Numbered from the stretch's first letter, positions 48,679 through 58,018 are shown. The stretch: 64,000 nt of DNA from Streptomyces cinnamoneus (GCF_014650495.1 NZ_BMVB01000004.1:186001-250000), one strand, 5' to 3'. Numbers and translations are program-made. Notes: generated from the letters alone by a model not told the origin.

Positions 48679-49503
48679 GTGACCACCACCCTGCGGCCCA
48701 CCGCACCCGAGCAGCGCACCGGCGACGGCGGCCGGTCCCGGTCGTACGAGGTCTGCGTCAACAGCCGGCCCGTCGGCAGGATCGACCTCGCCATGGACAC
48801 CCGTTTCGGGCCCGGCTTCGGCAGGATCGAGCGGCTCGCCATCGACGAACGCGACCGGCACCGCGGCCGTGGCACGGTCGCCGCGCTCGCCGCCGAGGAA
48901 GTGCTGCGCAGCTGGGGATGCACACAGATCACGGTGAGCGTCCCGGCGGGCGCGGGGACCGCCCTGGGCCTGGCGGCCGCGCTCGGCTACGCCGAGCGCA
49001 ACCGCAACCTGGCCAAGCCCCTGACGGCAGCGCCCGCCCTGCCCGCCGGCAGCGTCGCGCGGCCCATGGGGGAGGAGGAGTACGGGCGCTGGCGCGAGGC
49101 GGAGAAGGCGGCGTACGTCCAGGAGTGGGTGGACCGCGGCGTCCCGCGCCCCCACGCGGAGGCCAAGGCCGAGCGTGACGACGCCCTGCTGCTGCCACAG
49201 GGCCCGGCCACCCCCGGCACGATCCTGCGGATCCTCGCGCACGAGGGTACGGACGTGGGCACGCTCTGGGCGGCGGTGCGCCCCGGGGGGAGCGCCTGGG
49301 TCTTCGGCGTCGAGGTCGCCGCCCCCCACCGCGGCCGGGGGCACGGCCGCACGCTGATGCTGCTCGCCGAGCGCGAGAGCCTGGCGGCCGGTGCCGCCGC
49401 CCTGGAGCTCAACGTCTTCGCCGCCAACAGCCCGGCGCTCGGGCTGTACGCGTCCCTGGGATACGAGCCGACCGAGATCCACCTGTACAAGCTGCTGCAC
49501 TAG
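48679..49503 (+). CDS. GNAT acetyltransferase with two GNAT units
   Basis: A 274-residue protein with an N-terminal GNAT-like half (about residues 20-115, GRIERLAIDERDRHRGRGTV) and a C-terminal half with the complete CoA loop (about 190-270, VAAPHRGRGHGRTLMLL, then NVFAANSPALGLYASLGYEP). Double-GNAT proteins of this layout acetylate small molecules or proteins. Substrate unknown. The start at GTG 48679 lies 40 bases after pabC. Confidence 0.88.
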   Translation: MTTTLRPTAPEQRTGDGGRSRSYEVCVNSRPVGRIDLAMDTRFGPGFGRIERLAIDERDRHRGRGTVAALAAEEVLRSWGCTQITVSVPAGAGTALGLAAALGYAERNRNLAKPLTAAPALPAGSVARPMGEEEYGRWREAEKAAYVQEWVDRGVPRPHAEAKAERDDALLLPQGPATPGTILRILAHEGTDVGTLWAAVRPGGSAWVFGVEVAAPHRGRGHGRTLMLLAERESLAAGAAALELNVFAANSPALGLYASLGYEPTEIHLYKLLH

Positions 49504-49555
49504 GCGCACCGGACGAACGACCGCACCGGCCGCGGCACCCCGGGGGAGGGGACGG

Positions 49556-50071
49556 TCAGCCGGCGAGCAGCCGGTCGACGATCTCCTCGATGCGCTCCCG
49601 CAGGCCCTCCTGGCTCTTGCCGCCGTCCAGCCGCTCGCCGTCGATCACGTACGTGGGCGTGCCGGTCACACCGATCGCCTTGCCCTCGGCCTGGTCCGCG
49701 TCGACGATCAGCATGTGCCGCCCGTCGATCAGTGCGGTGTCCACCTCCTCGGCGTCCAGGCCCAGCTCGCCCGCCACGTCCACGAGCAGCCGCTCGCCCT
49801 GGGCGCCCAGCTCCCCGGTGCGCGCCAGGACGGCCTCGGCGTACGGCCACGCCTGCCCCTGCTCGGCGGCCTCCTCGGCGGCCTGCGCGGCGGCGTAGGC
49901 GTGCTTGTGCTTCTCCAGCGGGAAGTGCCGCAGCCGGATCTCCAGCCGGTCGCCGTAGCGGGCGCGCAGCGCGCGCAGGTCGTCCAGGGCCCGGTGGCAG
50001 TCGGGGCACTGCAGCTCGCACCACACGTCGAGGACGGGGCGAGCGGTGGGGGAGGTGTCGGTATCGCTCAT
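49556..50071 (-). CDS. DsbA-family thioredoxin-fold protein
   Basis: A 171-residue cytoplasmic-looking DsbA-type protein with the active site CPDC (in WCELQCPDCHRAL) and the cis-Pro loop GVTGTPTYVIDG. The helical insertion typical of the family is at about residues 60-125. It lacks a signal peptide, so it may act as an intracellular thiol oxidoreductase. ATG 50071; the upstream minus strand is divergent from the next gene. Confidence 0.9.
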   Translation of the reverse strand: MSDTDTSPTARPVLDVWCELQCPDCHRALDDLRALRARYGDRLEIRLRHFPLEKHKHAYAAAQAAEEAAEQGQAWPYAEAVLARTGELGAQGERLLVDVAGELGLDAEEVDTALIDGRHMLIVDADQAEGKAIGVTGTPTYVIDGERLDGGKSQEGLRERIEEIVDRLLAG

Positions 50072-50243
50072 GGGGCCAGTCTTCCAGCCCGTATCCGTAT
50101 CCACCGGCGGGATCCGGCAGTGCCCGGGCGGGGCGACCCCGAGACGACCCGGAGATGTCCCCGATCTCCGGGCCCGGCCGTGGCCGCGGCCGCCACGGGC
50201 GGTGCACGATGGATGCAGGAGCCACCTTCGGCAGGAGGACCGG

Positions 50244-50693
50244 ATGCTGACCTCGACCGTATGCGCCGCGCTGTCCGCGGCCGGCCTGGGCATCGCCCTG
50301 CTGACGGCCTACCGCAAGCGCTTCCTCGCCGCGATCCGCATCGCGGCCTGGTCCCTGATCCCCATCGGCCTGGTCATGACGGGCATCGTCGACTGGGTCC
50401 AGGACCTCGTCCTCAAGCCCAGCGTCTGGGCCGGCTTCGGCGTGCTCGCCCTCTCCGCCCTGCTGTTCCTGATCGGCCGGGCCGCCGGCCGCCGCACCGG
50501 AGGCGGCCGCACGGAACGCCGGGCGGCGCAGGCCGCCTCCCGCGGCGGTGCCGTCGAGCCCGCCGGTTCCGCACCCACCCTCGGCCCGGCCCGCGCGCCG
50601 GACCGCCCGGGCACCCGGCGGCGCGGTGCCACCGGCGGTGACGCAGAGGACTTCTCCGATATCGAAGCGATCCTCAAAAAACACGGAATCTGA
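50244..50693 (+). CDS. Three-helix membrane protein with disordered tail
   Basis: A 149-residue protein: hydrophobic segments at about 4-20, 33-52 and 60-78, then a basic Gly/Arg/Ala/Pro linker and an acidic conserved-looking end (DAEDFSDIEAILKKHGI). GCAGGAGG lies 8 bases before ATG 50244. Proteins like this are sometimes mislabelled cellulose synthase in Streptomyces; nothing supports a glycosyltransferase here. Function unknown. Confidence 0.8.
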   Translation: MLTSTVCAALSAAGLGIALLTAYRKRFLAAIRIAAWSLIPIGLVMTGIVDWVQDLVLKPSVWAGFGVLALSALLFLIGRAAGRRTGGGRTERRAAQAASRGGAVEPAGSAPTLGPARAPDRPGTRRRGATGGDAEDFSDIEAILKKHGI

Positions 50694-50761
50694 ACAACTC
50701 CCCCTCACGAGTGACACGTTGGTGAGGTAGTCGCGGGCGGCTGCGCCATGATCTGTCGGAG

Positions 50762-50902
50762 ATGAACGACGAACCGGCCCAGATCACCGAAGAGCCGCGC
50801 GGCTGTCTGTTCGCGCTCTCCCAGCCGCCACTGATGTTTTTCCTCGCCTTCGTCGCGACGCTGATCCTGCTCACCGCCGTGCACGACCTCTACCGCTGGT
50901 GA
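50762..50902 (+). CDS. 46-residue single-pass membrane protein
   Basis: MNDEPAQITEEPRGCLFALS begins an acidic cytoplasmic stretch, followed by one hydrophobic helix (about residues 22-39, PPLMFFLAFVATLILLTA) and a short HDLYRW end. GTCGGAG precedes the ATG. It is too short to be scored by coding bias alone, but the N-acidic, TM, basic-end layout is protein-like. Confidence 0.6.
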   Translation: MNDEPAQITEEPRGCLFALSQPPLMFFLAFVATLILLTAVHDLYRW

Positions 50903-50923
50903 CGCCCGGCCACCGGCCGGGAC

Positions 50924-51457
50924 TCAGTCCGCGGTGCCCCGCCGCCGCGCCCGGTACGCCGCGACGTGCAGGCGGTTTCCGCAGGTGCGGCCGTCGCAGT
51001 AGCGGCGGGAGCGATTGCGCGAGAGATCGACGAAGGCGCGCCCGCAGTCCGGCGCCTCGCAGCGTCGCAGCCGTTCGAGCTCGCCCTCCACCAGCAGGAA
51101 GGCCAGCGCCATCCCCCCGTCCGCCGCCAGGTGCTCGGCGAGCGAGGCGCCCGGCGCGAAGTAGTGCACATGCCAGTCGTAGCCGTCGTGGTCGGTCAGC
51201 CGGGGGGTGGTGCCCGCCTCGGCGACCAGCGCGTTCAGCAGCTCCGCCGCGGCCCGGGTGTCCTCGGTGTCGAACACCTGTGCGAACCTCTGGCGTATGG
51301 AGCGCACGGCCGCCAGATCCGACTCCCCGAGCGGGCCGACGTTGCTGATGTCATGGCGCTCGACGAAGCCCTCCAGGGCGTCCGGGGCGTCGAGGTCCAT
51401 GTTCAGCAGATCGACGATGCCGTCGAGCGTGCACCGGGTGTCGTGATTGATCAGCAC
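50924..51457 (-). CDS. CGNR zinc-finger (ABATE-domain) regulator
   Basis: A 177-residue protein of the ABATE-CGNR family: an N-terminal stress-regulator-like domain (about residues 5-125) and a C-terminal zinc finger with C-x4-C ... C-x4-C spacing (CEAPDCGRAFVDLSRNRSRR, then YCDGRTCGNRLHVAAYRARR). The CGNR motif is intact as CGNR. Such proteins probably bind DNA; targets are unknown. GTG 51457 follows GGGAG by 10 bases. Confidence 0.9.
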   Translation of the reverse strand: MLINHDTRCTLDGIVDLLNMDLDAPDALEGFVERHDISNVGPLGESDLAAVRSIRQRFAQVFDTEDTRAAAELLNALVAEAGTTPRLTDHDGYDWHVHYFAPGASLAEHLAADGGMALAFLLVEGELERLRRCEAPDCGRAFVDLSRNRSRRYCDGRTCGNRLHVAAYRARRRGTAD

Positions 51458-51667
51458 GGATCGTTCGCTCCCTGGCCGGACGGAGGTGGGGCGGCAATTG
51501 TTCGACTGCGGGCAGCAGACTCTAGCGGCTCCCCAGCACAACGGCGCCGTCGCCCGCGGTGGATCCGCGGTGACGGCGCCGTGTCGTGCCGTTATGCGAG
51601 ATGTCCGGATGTGGCGCGCGGGCCTCCCCGAGTGGGCCGGCGCGCCCGGATCAGCTCCTGCCCGGCA

Positions 51668-52081
51668 TCAGCTCTCGGCCAGGATGTGCGAGAGCTCGGT
51701 GTCCAGATCGAAGTGACGGTGTTCGGTGCCCGGCGGGACGGCGGCGTCGGTCCGCTTGAGGAACGACTCCAGTGCTCGCGCCGGAGCCTCCAGGAGGGCC
51801 TCGCCCTCCGGGGAACTCAGGGCGATGCAGACGACGCCCTGGCCGTGACTGCGGGACGGCCAGACGCGGACGTCGCCCGTGCCGGTGGGCCGGTGCAGGC
51901 CCTCGGCGAGCAGGTCCCGGGCGAAGACCCACTCGACCGTCTCTTCGGCTCCGGTGTGGAAGGTGGCGTGCACGGCATAGGGATCGGCCGTGTCGTACCG
52001 CAGGCCTGCGGGTACAGGCAGTGAGGATTCGCTCGACACAACGAGGCGCAGGTGCAGCTCGCAGCTGACCGTGGTGTTCAT
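51668..52081 (-). CDS. ssgB: Sporulation-specific cell-division protein SsgB
   Basis: A 137-residue SALP protein, essentially full length. N-terminus MNTTVSCELHLRLVVSSESS and core AEETVEWVFARDLLAEGLHR match SsgB as I remember it. With SsgA, SsgB marks sporulation septum sites and recruits FtsZ in aerial hyphae. ATG 52081 has AAAGG about 11 bases upstream. GTTT (52166-52163) and GGTGGC (52148-52143), minus strand, are 14 bases apart and weakly resemble a SigH/SigB-type stress promoter, which has been reported for ssgB. Confidence 0.97.
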   Translation of the reverse strand: MNTTVSCELHLRLVVSSESSLPVPAGLRYDTADPYAVHATFHTGAEETVEWVFARDLLAEGLHRPTGTGDVRVWPSRSHGQGVVCIALSSPEGEALLEAPARALESFLKRTDAAVPPGTEHRHFDLDTELSHILAES

Positions 52082-52272
52082 AAGCGCCAGGGCCTTTCGC
52101 TCAGTGTGCGCTCGGGGATTCGCACGTCGGCGAAATCGACATGCCACCTACGGTGCCGTTGTAAACCCCTCTGACCGTTTTGAGGCCCTTCGTATACCTC
52201 GGACGGCCGAGTCGTCACGTTGCGCATACCGCCGAACCGGTGAGTTCGCACCGGTCCGGTACGTTGGGCCGC

Positions 52273-52704
52273 ATGAACGCGGAGAGTGACGAGCGCAGAG
52301 ACGCCGCTACGGACGGCGCCGACGGATCCGACAAGGGCCTCGGCTCCCGGGCCCCCCACTTCGTCAAGCGGCACCGGACCCTGCACCTGAGCTGGCAGGT
52401 CGGCGTCTTCGTCGTCGGCCTGGCCGTGGTGATCGCCGGCATCATCATGCTGCCCCTGCCCGGCCCCGGCTGGTTGGTGATCTTCGGCGGCATGGCCATC
52501 TGGGCGACCGAGTTCGTCTGGGCCCAGCTGGTGCTGCGCTGGACCAAGCGCAAGGTCACCGAAGCCGCCCAGCGCGCCCTCGACCCCGAGGTCCGGCGCC
52601 GCAACATCATCCTCACCGTCACCGGCCTGGTGATCGTCGCCGCGCTCGTCGGCGTCTACGTGGCCAAGTACGGCTTCGCGATGCCCTGGAAGGTCGGCAA
52701 GTGA
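52273..52704 (+). CDS. TIGR02611-family membrane protein
   Basis: A 143-residue protein: acidic N-terminus, two hydrophobic helices close together (about 44-62 and 64-84, with LPLPGPGWLVIFGGMAI), a basic amphipathic stretch, and a third helix (about 113-133). PGPGW is the family mark. Function unknown. Divergent from ssgB. Confidence 0.85.
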   Translation: MNAESDERRDAATDGADGSDKGLGSRAPHFVKRHRTLHLSWQVGVFVVGLAVVIAGIIMLPLPGPGWLVIFGGMAIWATEFVWAQLVLRWTKRKVTEAAQRALDPEVRRRNIILTVTGLVIVAALVGVYVAKYGFAMPWKVGK

Positions 52705-52777
52705 CCACCGCGCCCCTGACCAGGCGCGGGATGGTTCTGGGCACCGCCTGACATGCGGTAATGTTTGCGGTGCGCCC

Positions 52778-52849
52778 GGGCGATTAGCTCAGCGGGAGAG
52801 CGCTTCGTTCACACCGAAGAGGTCACTGGTTCGATCCCAGTATCGCCCA
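52778..52849 (+). tRNA. tRNA-Val (CAC), copy 1
   Basis: 72-nt cloverleaf: acceptor GGGCGAT/ATCGCCC, anticodon arm CTTCG-TTCACAC-CGAAG (CAC), discriminator A. TAATGT (52759-52764) is a possible -10. Confidence 0.96.
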
Positions 52850-52854
52850 CATCC

Positions 52855-52896
52855 GGACCGGGGTCCGTGAGGTACGCACCTCACGGACCCCGGTCC
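52855..52896 (+). terminator. Terminator after tRNA-Val copy 1
   Basis: Perfect 19-bp stem (52855-52873 with 52878-52896, loop ACGC) followed by TTTTTCG; the best intrinsic terminator in the window. Confidence 0.93.
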
Positions 52897-52941
52897 TTTT
52901 TCGTGCACCCGGCGGCGGCCGGGGCGCCCTCCGGGCGGGAT

Positions 52942-52971
52942 TTGAACGAGAGCCACCGCGACCTGTATTGT
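52942..52971 (+). promoter_or_regulatory. Promoter of tRNA-Val copy 2
   Basis: TTGAAC (52942-52947) and TATTGT (52966-52971), 18 bases apart, about 38 bases before the tRNA. It sits after the first tRNA's terminator, so each tRNA has its own unit. Confidence 0.65.
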
Positions 52972-53008
52972 TCAGTGCGTCGCCGGGGGAAACCCCGGAC
53001 GAAATCCC

Positions 53009-53080
53009 GGGCGATTAGCTCAGCGGGAGAGCGCTTCGTTCACACCGAAGAGGTCACTGGTTCGATCCCAGTATCGCCCA
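53009..53080 (+). tRNA. tRNA-Val (CAC), copy 2
   Basis: Same 72-base sequence as copy 1 at 52778-52849. Confidence 0.96.
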
Positions 53081-53085
53081 CATCA

Positions 53086-53123
53086 CCGGAGGCCGGTCCG
53101 TCAACTGACGGACCGGCCTCCGG
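53086..53123. terminator. Bidirectional terminator between tRNA-Val and exonuclease gene
   Basis: 18-bp inverted repeat (53086-53103 with 53106-53123) with almost no spacer, serving convergent units. Confidence 0.8.
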
Positions 53124-53159
53124 CGTTCCGGCCCCGCTCGGCCACCCGGCGCCCGCCCC

Positions 53160-53885
53160 TCACGCCGCCGCAGGAAGATCCGGCCGCAGCGGCCACGCCG
53201 GATCGCACTCCTCGTCCGAACCGTTGCGCGCGAACCACGCCTGCAGCCCCCGCGCCTGTGCCGCGTGCCACACCGCCTGCCGCGTGTGCAGTTCCGCCGG
53301 ACTCAGCCGCTCCAGACGCGAGGCGAACCGGCGCCCCACCGCCCGCACCACCTCCATCGCCGCCGTGGCGTCCGCCGCCGCGTCGTGCGCCCCCACCAGC
53401 TCCACCCCGTACTGCCCACAGAGATCGGCCAGCGTCCGCCGCCCCTTGCGGTAGCGGTCCAGATGCTTGTCCAGCACCCACGGATCCATCACGCACAGCG
53501 ACCCGCCGCCCAGGTAGGACGCCAGCGTCGACGCCCGGTGCCGCCGCAACTCCCGGTCCAGCAGCGTCAGATCGAACGGCGCGTTCATCACCACCAGCGG
53601 TATGCCCCGCGCCGCATGCACCGCCAGGGCCCGCGCCACCTCCTCCATCACCGGCGCCGGCCACCGGCCGTGCCGCTGCAGATGATCCTCACTCAGCCCG
53701 TGTATCGCGGTCGACTCGACCGGCACGGGCACCCCCGGATTCACCAGCCAACGGGTGATCACCGGCGAGGCCCCCGTCTGTGACTGCGTCACGAAAGCCG
53801 CCGACACGATCCGGTCCCGCTCCACGTCGACTCCGGTCGTCTCGGTGTCGAAGGCCGCCAGCGGCCCCTCGAACCAGCACGGCAT
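53160..53885 (-). CDS. DEDD-family 3'-5' exonuclease (DnaQ-like)
   Basis: A 241-residue nuclease. Exo I FDTETTGVD, Exo II region NAPFDLTLLDREL, Exo III HDAAADATAAMEVV; the DEDDh pattern is complete, with IHGLSEDHL of the epsilon-like group. It may proofread or degrade nucleic acid; it is not the replicative epsilon by context. The C-terminal 50 residues are an extra helical segment. Confidence 0.92.
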   Translation of the reverse strand: MPCWFEGPLAAFDTETTGVDVERDRIVSAAFVTQSQTGASPVITRWLVNPGVPVPVESTAIHGLSEDHLQRHGRWPAPVMEEVARALAVHAARGIPLVVMNAPFDLTLLDRELRRHRASTLASYLGGGSLCVMDPWVLDKHLDRYRKGRRTLADLCGQYGVELVGAHDAAADATAAMEVVRAVGRRFASRLERLSPAELHTRQAVWHAAQARGLQAWFARNGSDEECDPAWPLRPDLPAAA

Positions 53886-54050
53886 GACACAACTCCTCGC
53901 GCTTGTCCGTCACATGGCGTGTTTTCCCTCCCCGCCAGGTGATACCCGGCCGCCATGCCACCCGAACCGCCGCTGTTTGCCGGGCAGTTCACGCGGAGAC
54001 AACACAGATGTACGACTCAAAGACCGGCGAGCCCGGAAGGTTTTTCGGAC

Positions 54051-54638
54051 ATGGCGCTCGCTCAGCCCGACCCGGCCACGCCCACCGGCAGCCGACCGCC
54101 CGGGCACACCCCGCCCGGCCGCGGCACCCTCGCCACCACCGCGTGCATGGAGACGCTCCAGATCGGCTACCTGCACGCCGTCGCCGCCGCGGCCGGCTGC
54201 TCCCTGGCCCAGCCCTTCCCCGACAACGGCATCGACTGGCACGTCAGCCACAGCGCCCCCGGCCACACCGACGACGACGAGGTCACCATCAAGGTGCAGC
54301 TCAAGAGCACCTACCAACTGGCCCCCCGCACCCCCCTGCGCGCCGCCCCCACCTTCGGCTTCACCCTCGACAATGACCACCTGGCCAAACTCGCCCGCAC
54401 CCCCGTCTCGGTCCACAAGATCCTCGTCGTGATGATCGTGCCGCGCACCCAGGACGACTGGCTGCGGGCCGGCCACGACCACCTCGCCCTGCGGCACTGC
54501 TGCTACTGGACCAACCTCGCCGGCCACCCCGTCACCGGCCGGCGCAGGACCACCGTGCGGATCCCGACCTCACGCGTCTTCGACGACCGCGCACTCTGCG
54601 AGATCATGACGCGGGTCGGGGCGGGAGGGAGACCCTGA
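54051..54638 (+). CDS. DUF4365 (PD-(D/E)XK-like) protein
   Basis: A 195-residue protein of the DUF4365 group, related to restriction-type nucleases. An N-terminal Gly/Pro-rich stretch (1-28) precedes METLQIGYLHAVAAAAGC; NGIDWHVS and VTIKVQLKST give the D ... Q-x-K core of the fold. DUF4365 domains occur in defence and uncharacterised contexts. GGAAGG lies 10 bases before ATG 54051. The stop overlaps the next gene (TGATG), so they act together. Confidence 0.82.
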   Translation: MALAQPDPATPTGSRPPGHTPPGRGTLATTACMETLQIGYLHAVAAAAGCSLAQPFPDNGIDWHVSHSAPGHTDDDEVTIKVQLKSTYQLAPRTPLRAAPTFGFTLDNDHLAKLARTPVSVHKILVVMIVPRTQDDWLRAGHDHLALRHCCYWTNLAGHPVTGRRRTTVRIPTSRVFDDRALCEIMTRVGAGGRP

Positions 54639-55870
54639 TGCACCGGCCGACCCCACCATCCCGGCACCAGCCGGACCCCGCCGTCCTCGGCGCCCTCCTG
54701 GCCCGGCACGGCTGGCGCCGCCGCGGCGGAGAAGGCGGCCGCTACAGCCGCTGGACACCCCCCGACGGCACCGGCGCCAGCCTCCTCGTACCGGTCGACC
54801 CCGCCCTCCCCGACAGCGCCGACCTGCTCACCGAGGCCCTCACCGCCCTCGAACGCAGCGCTGCGCCCTCCGCCCGCGACATCCTCATCGCCTTGCGCCT
54901 GCCCAGCGACGAGATCCACTGGACCCGCGAGATCACCGACCCCCGCGCCCCCGCCGCCGCCTGGACCGCCCAGGAACGCCTGCGCGCCGGGGCCCGCGCC
55001 CTGCTGCTCGCCGGCGCCCTCGCCACGCACGAGCGCACCGGCCACCACGGGGCCCGGCGCCGCCGCCGGGCCGAGGCCGCCCTCGCCCCCCTCCTCGTGG
55101 GCCCCGCCCCCGGCGGCCGCGAACTGACCGTCTTCGTCCCCGTCGACCCCCCGGCCGGCGCCGTCGCCGAAGGCGGCCGCCCCCTGGTCACCGCCCTGCT
55201 GCGCGCCCTGCAGGCGGCCCGCGACGCCACCGACTACCAGCGCGCCACCGGCCGCACCGACGCCTTCGGCGCGGCGGTCGAGGCCGGCGTCTGCCACGAG
55301 CTCACCGCAGCCCTCGTCACCCTGATCAGCGGCTCGCAGGGCCTGCGCCTGGCCGTGCGCTGGGCCCCGGCCGCCGGCGCCCCGCGCGGCTTCGCCGCCC
55401 ACCCCGAACCCGTGGAGTTCACCCCCGGCGACCTCCCCGCCCTGCGCGAGGCAGGGGCCCGCTACGTGCGCGACGAACCCCCGGTGCCCGTCCGGATCAC
55501 CGCGACCGTGGTGCACATGCGCCGCGAGACACCCGGCGGCACGGGCGCGGTACGACTGCGGGTCCTCGCCGGCGCCGACGTCACCCAGGTCCGCGCCACC
55601 CTCTCCGAGGACGACTACCGCATCGCCGGCCACGCCCACCTCGCCGGCCTGCCCGTCACCGTCAGCGGCCGCTTGGAGAGCCGGGGCGGCTTCCGGCGCC
55701 TCGCCGGGGCCCGCGGCGTCCTGCCCGTGCGGGTCGACGAGGCCGAGCGGGACCGCCTGCTGAAGTCCCTCCACGAGCACCTCGACCTCTTCGAGGAAAA
55801 GGCCGGGGAGGAGGAGGCGGGGACGGGGGACGGGGCGGAAGGGAGCGGGGAGCAGCACGGCACCGTATAA
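54638..55870 (+). CDS. Unrecognised 410-residue partner of DUF4365
   Basis: I do not recognise this protein. Residues about 14-55 (LGALLARHGWRRRGGEGGRY) recall the HicA-like toxin pattern, only loosely. About 60-180 are helical and Ala-rich; about 165-290 contain ELTVFVPVDPPAGAV and a long helical region; about 290-375 look beta-rich (RLRVLAGADVTQVRATL). The last 40 residues are acidic and disordered. ATG overlaps the DUF4365 stop. thrS follows 83 bases later, probably as a separate unit. Confidence 0.7.
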   Translation: MHRPTPPSRHQPDPAVLGALLARHGWRRRGGEGGRYSRWTPPDGTGASLLVPVDPALPDSADLLTEALTALERSAAPSARDILIALRLPSDEIHWTREITDPRAPAAAWTAQERLRAGARALLLAGALATHERTGHHGARRRRRAEAALAPLLVGPAPGGRELTVFVPVDPPAGAVAEGGRPLVTALLRALQAARDATDYQRATGRTDAFGAAVEAGVCHELTAALVTLISGSQGLRLAVRWAPAAGAPRGFAAHPEPVEFTPGDLPALREAGARYVRDEPPVPVRITATVVHMRRETPGGTGAVRLRVLAGADVTQVRATLSEDDYRIAGHAHLAGLPVTVSGRLESRGGFRRLAGARGVLPVRVDEAERDRLLKSLHEHLDLFEEKAGEEEAGTGDGAEGSGEQHGTV

Positions 55871-55953
55871 CCGTTTAGCGACCAGGGGTCCGGGCTCGGT
55901 ACGATTCAGGCGCGCAGTGAGCACTGCAGCGCCCCCTACGTCAGGAGAGACCG

Positions 55954-57930
55954 GTGTCAGACGTCCGTGTGATCATCCAACGCGATTCCGAGCGGGAAGA
56001 GCGCGTGGTGACGACGGGCACTACGGCCGCCGACCTCTTCTCCGGTGAGCGCACCATCGTCGCCGCGCGCGTCGCGGGCGAGCTGAAGGACCTGGCGTAC
56101 GTCGTCGCCGACGGCGAGGAGATCGAGCCCGTCGAGATCTCCTCCGAGGACGGCCTGAACATCCTGCGCCACTCGACCGCCCACGTCATGGCCCAGGCCG
56201 TGCAGGAGCTCTTCCCCGAGGCCAAGCTGGGCATCGGCCCGCCGGTCAAGGACGGCTTCTACTACGACTTCGACGTCGAGAAGCCCTTCACTCCCGATGA
56301 CCTCAAGCTCATCGAGAAGAAGATGCAGGAGATCCAGAAGCGCGGTCAGCGCTTCTCGCGGCGCGTCGTGACCGACGAGGCCGCCCGCGAGGAGCTGGCC
56401 GACGAGCCGTACAAGCTGGAGCTGATCGGCCTCAAGGGCTCCGCCTCGCACGACGACGGTGCGGACGTCGAGGTGGGCGCGGGCGAGCTCACCATCTACG
56501 ACAACCTGGACGCGAAGACCGGCGACCTGTGCTGGAAGGACCTCTGCCGCGGTCCGCACCTGCCGACCACCCGTGTCATTCCGGCGTTCAAGCTCATGCG
56601 CAACGCCGCCGCGTACTGGCGCGGCAGCGAGAAGAACCCCATGCTCCAGCGGATCTACGGCACCGCGTGGCCGTCGAAGGACGAGCTGAAGGCGCACCTG
56701 GAGTTCCTCGCCGAGGCCGAGAAGCGCGACCACCGCAAGCTCGGCAACGAGCTCGACCTGTTCTCCGTCCCGGAGCAGATCGGCTCGGGCCTGGCGGTCT
56801 TCCACCCCAAGGGCGGCATCATCCGCCGGGTCATGGAGGACTACTCCCGCAAGCGGCACGAGGAAGAGGGGTACGAGTTCGTCTACACCCCGCACGCCAC
56901 CAAGGGGAAGCTCTTCGAGACCTCGGGTCACCTGGACTGGTACGCCGACGGCATGTACCCGCCCATGCAGCTCGACGAGGGCGTGGACTACTACCTCAAG
57001 CCCATGAACTGCCCGATGCACAACCTGATCTTCGACGCGCGGGGACGGTCGTACCGCGAGCTGCCGCTGCGCATGTTCGAGTTCGGGACCGTGTACCGGT
57101 ACGAGAAGTCGGGCGTCGTGCACGGCCTGACCCGTGCCCGCGGCTTCACCCAGGACGACGCACACATCTACTGCACCCGTGAGCAGATGGGCGAGGAGCT
57201 CGACCGCACCCTCACCTTCGTGCTCGACCTGCTGCGCGACTACGGTCTGAACGACTTCTACCTGGAGCTGTCCACCAAGGACCCGGAGAAGTTCGTCGGC
57301 TCGGACGAGGCGTGGGAGGAGGCGACCGAGACCCTGCGCAAGGTCGCCGAGAAGCAGGGCCTGGAGCTCGTCGCCGACCCGGGTGGCGCGGCCTTCTACG
57401 GTCCGAAGATCTCGGTCCAGGCGAAGGACGCCATCGGCCGGACCTGGCAGATGTCGACCATCCAGCTGGACTTCAACCTGCCGGAGCGCTTCGACCTGGA
57501 GTACACCGCGGCGGACGGCACGAAGCAGCGCCCGGTCATGATCCACCGTGCGCTGTTCGGCTCGATCGAGCGCTTCTTCGCCGTCCTGCTGGAGCACTAT
57601 GCGGGTGCGTTCCCGGCGTGGCTGGCCCCGGTCCAGGCGACGGGCATCCCGATCGGCGACGCGCACGTCGAGTACCTGCAGGAGTTCGCCGCCGAGGCGA
57701 AGAAGAAGGGCCTGCGGGTCGAGGTCGACGCCTCCTCGGACCGCATGCAGAAGAAGATCCGGAACGCGCAGAAGTCCAAGGTGCCGTTCATGATCATCGC
57801 GGGGGACGAGGACGTCGCCAACGGTGCGGTCTCCTTCCGGTACCGCGACGGCTCGCAGGAGAACGGCATCCCGCGCGACCAGGCCATCGCGAAGCTCGTC
57901 GACGTGGTGGAGCGTCGCGTCCAGATGTGA
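55954..57930 (+). CDS. thrS: Threonine--tRNA ligase
   Basis: A 658-residue class II synthetase. TGS domain (residues 1-65), the editing SAD domain (about 70-230: [16 protein letters not shown], and the GPHLPTT block), catalytic core with motif 2 ([20 protein letters not shown]) and motif 3 ([13 protein letters not shown]), then the anticodon domain (from about 555). GTG 55954 has AGGAGAG 5-6 bases upstream. Only 83 bases precede it, with no T-box. Confidence 0.97.
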   Translation: MSDVRVIIQRDSEREERVVTTGTTAADLFSGERTIVAARVAGELKDLAYVVADGEEIEPVEISSEDGLNILRHSTAHVMAQAVQELFPEAKLGIGPPVKDGFYYDFDVEKPFTPDDLKLIEKKMQEIQKRGQRFSRRVVTDEAAREELADEPYKLELIGLKGSASHDDGADVEVGAGELTIYDNLDAKTGDLCWKDLCRGPHLPTTRVIPAFKLMRNAAAYWRGSEKNPMLQRIYGTAWPSKDELKAHLEFLAEAEKRDHRKLGNELDLFSVPEQIGSGLAVFHPKGGIIRRVMEDYSRKRHEEEGYEFVYTPHATKGKLFETSGHLDWYADGMYPPMQLDEGVDYYLKPMNCPMHNLIFDARGRSYRELPLRMFEFGTVYRYEKSGVVHGLTRARGFTQDDAHIYCTREQMGEELDRTLTFVLDLLRDYGLNDFYLELSTKDPEKFVGSDEAWEEATETLRKVAEKQGLELVADPGGAAFYGPKISVQAKDAIGRTWQMSTIQLDFNLPERFDLEYTAADGTKQRPVMIHRALFGSIERFFAVLLEHYAGAFPAWLAPVQATGIPIGDAHVEYLQEFAAEAKKKGLRVEVDASSDRMQKKIRNAQKSKVPFMIIAGDEDVANGAVSFRYRDGSQENGIPRDQAIAKLVDVVERRVQM

Positions 57931-57957
57931 GGCACGGTTCCCGCGTGAGCGGGACTG

Positions 57958-57985
57958 GAGGGGCGGCCCGTCAGGGCCGCCCCTC
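57958..57985 (+). terminator. Terminator after thrS
   Basis: Perfect 12-bp stem (57958-57969 with 57974-57985, loop GTCA) followed by GTCGTTT. Confidence 0.8.
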
Positions 57986-58018
57986 GTCGTTTCCGTCCCG
58001 GGGAATATGCTGGCCCCC

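Noticed and set aside
54638..54780. HicA-type toxin at the start of the 410-residue protein
   Set aside because: The LARHGWRR-like stretch is a loose resemblance, no HicB partner follows, and the protein is far longer than HicA.
55871..55953. T-box leader of thrS
   Set aside because: Only 83 bases separate thrS from the preceding gene and no T-box consensus is seen.
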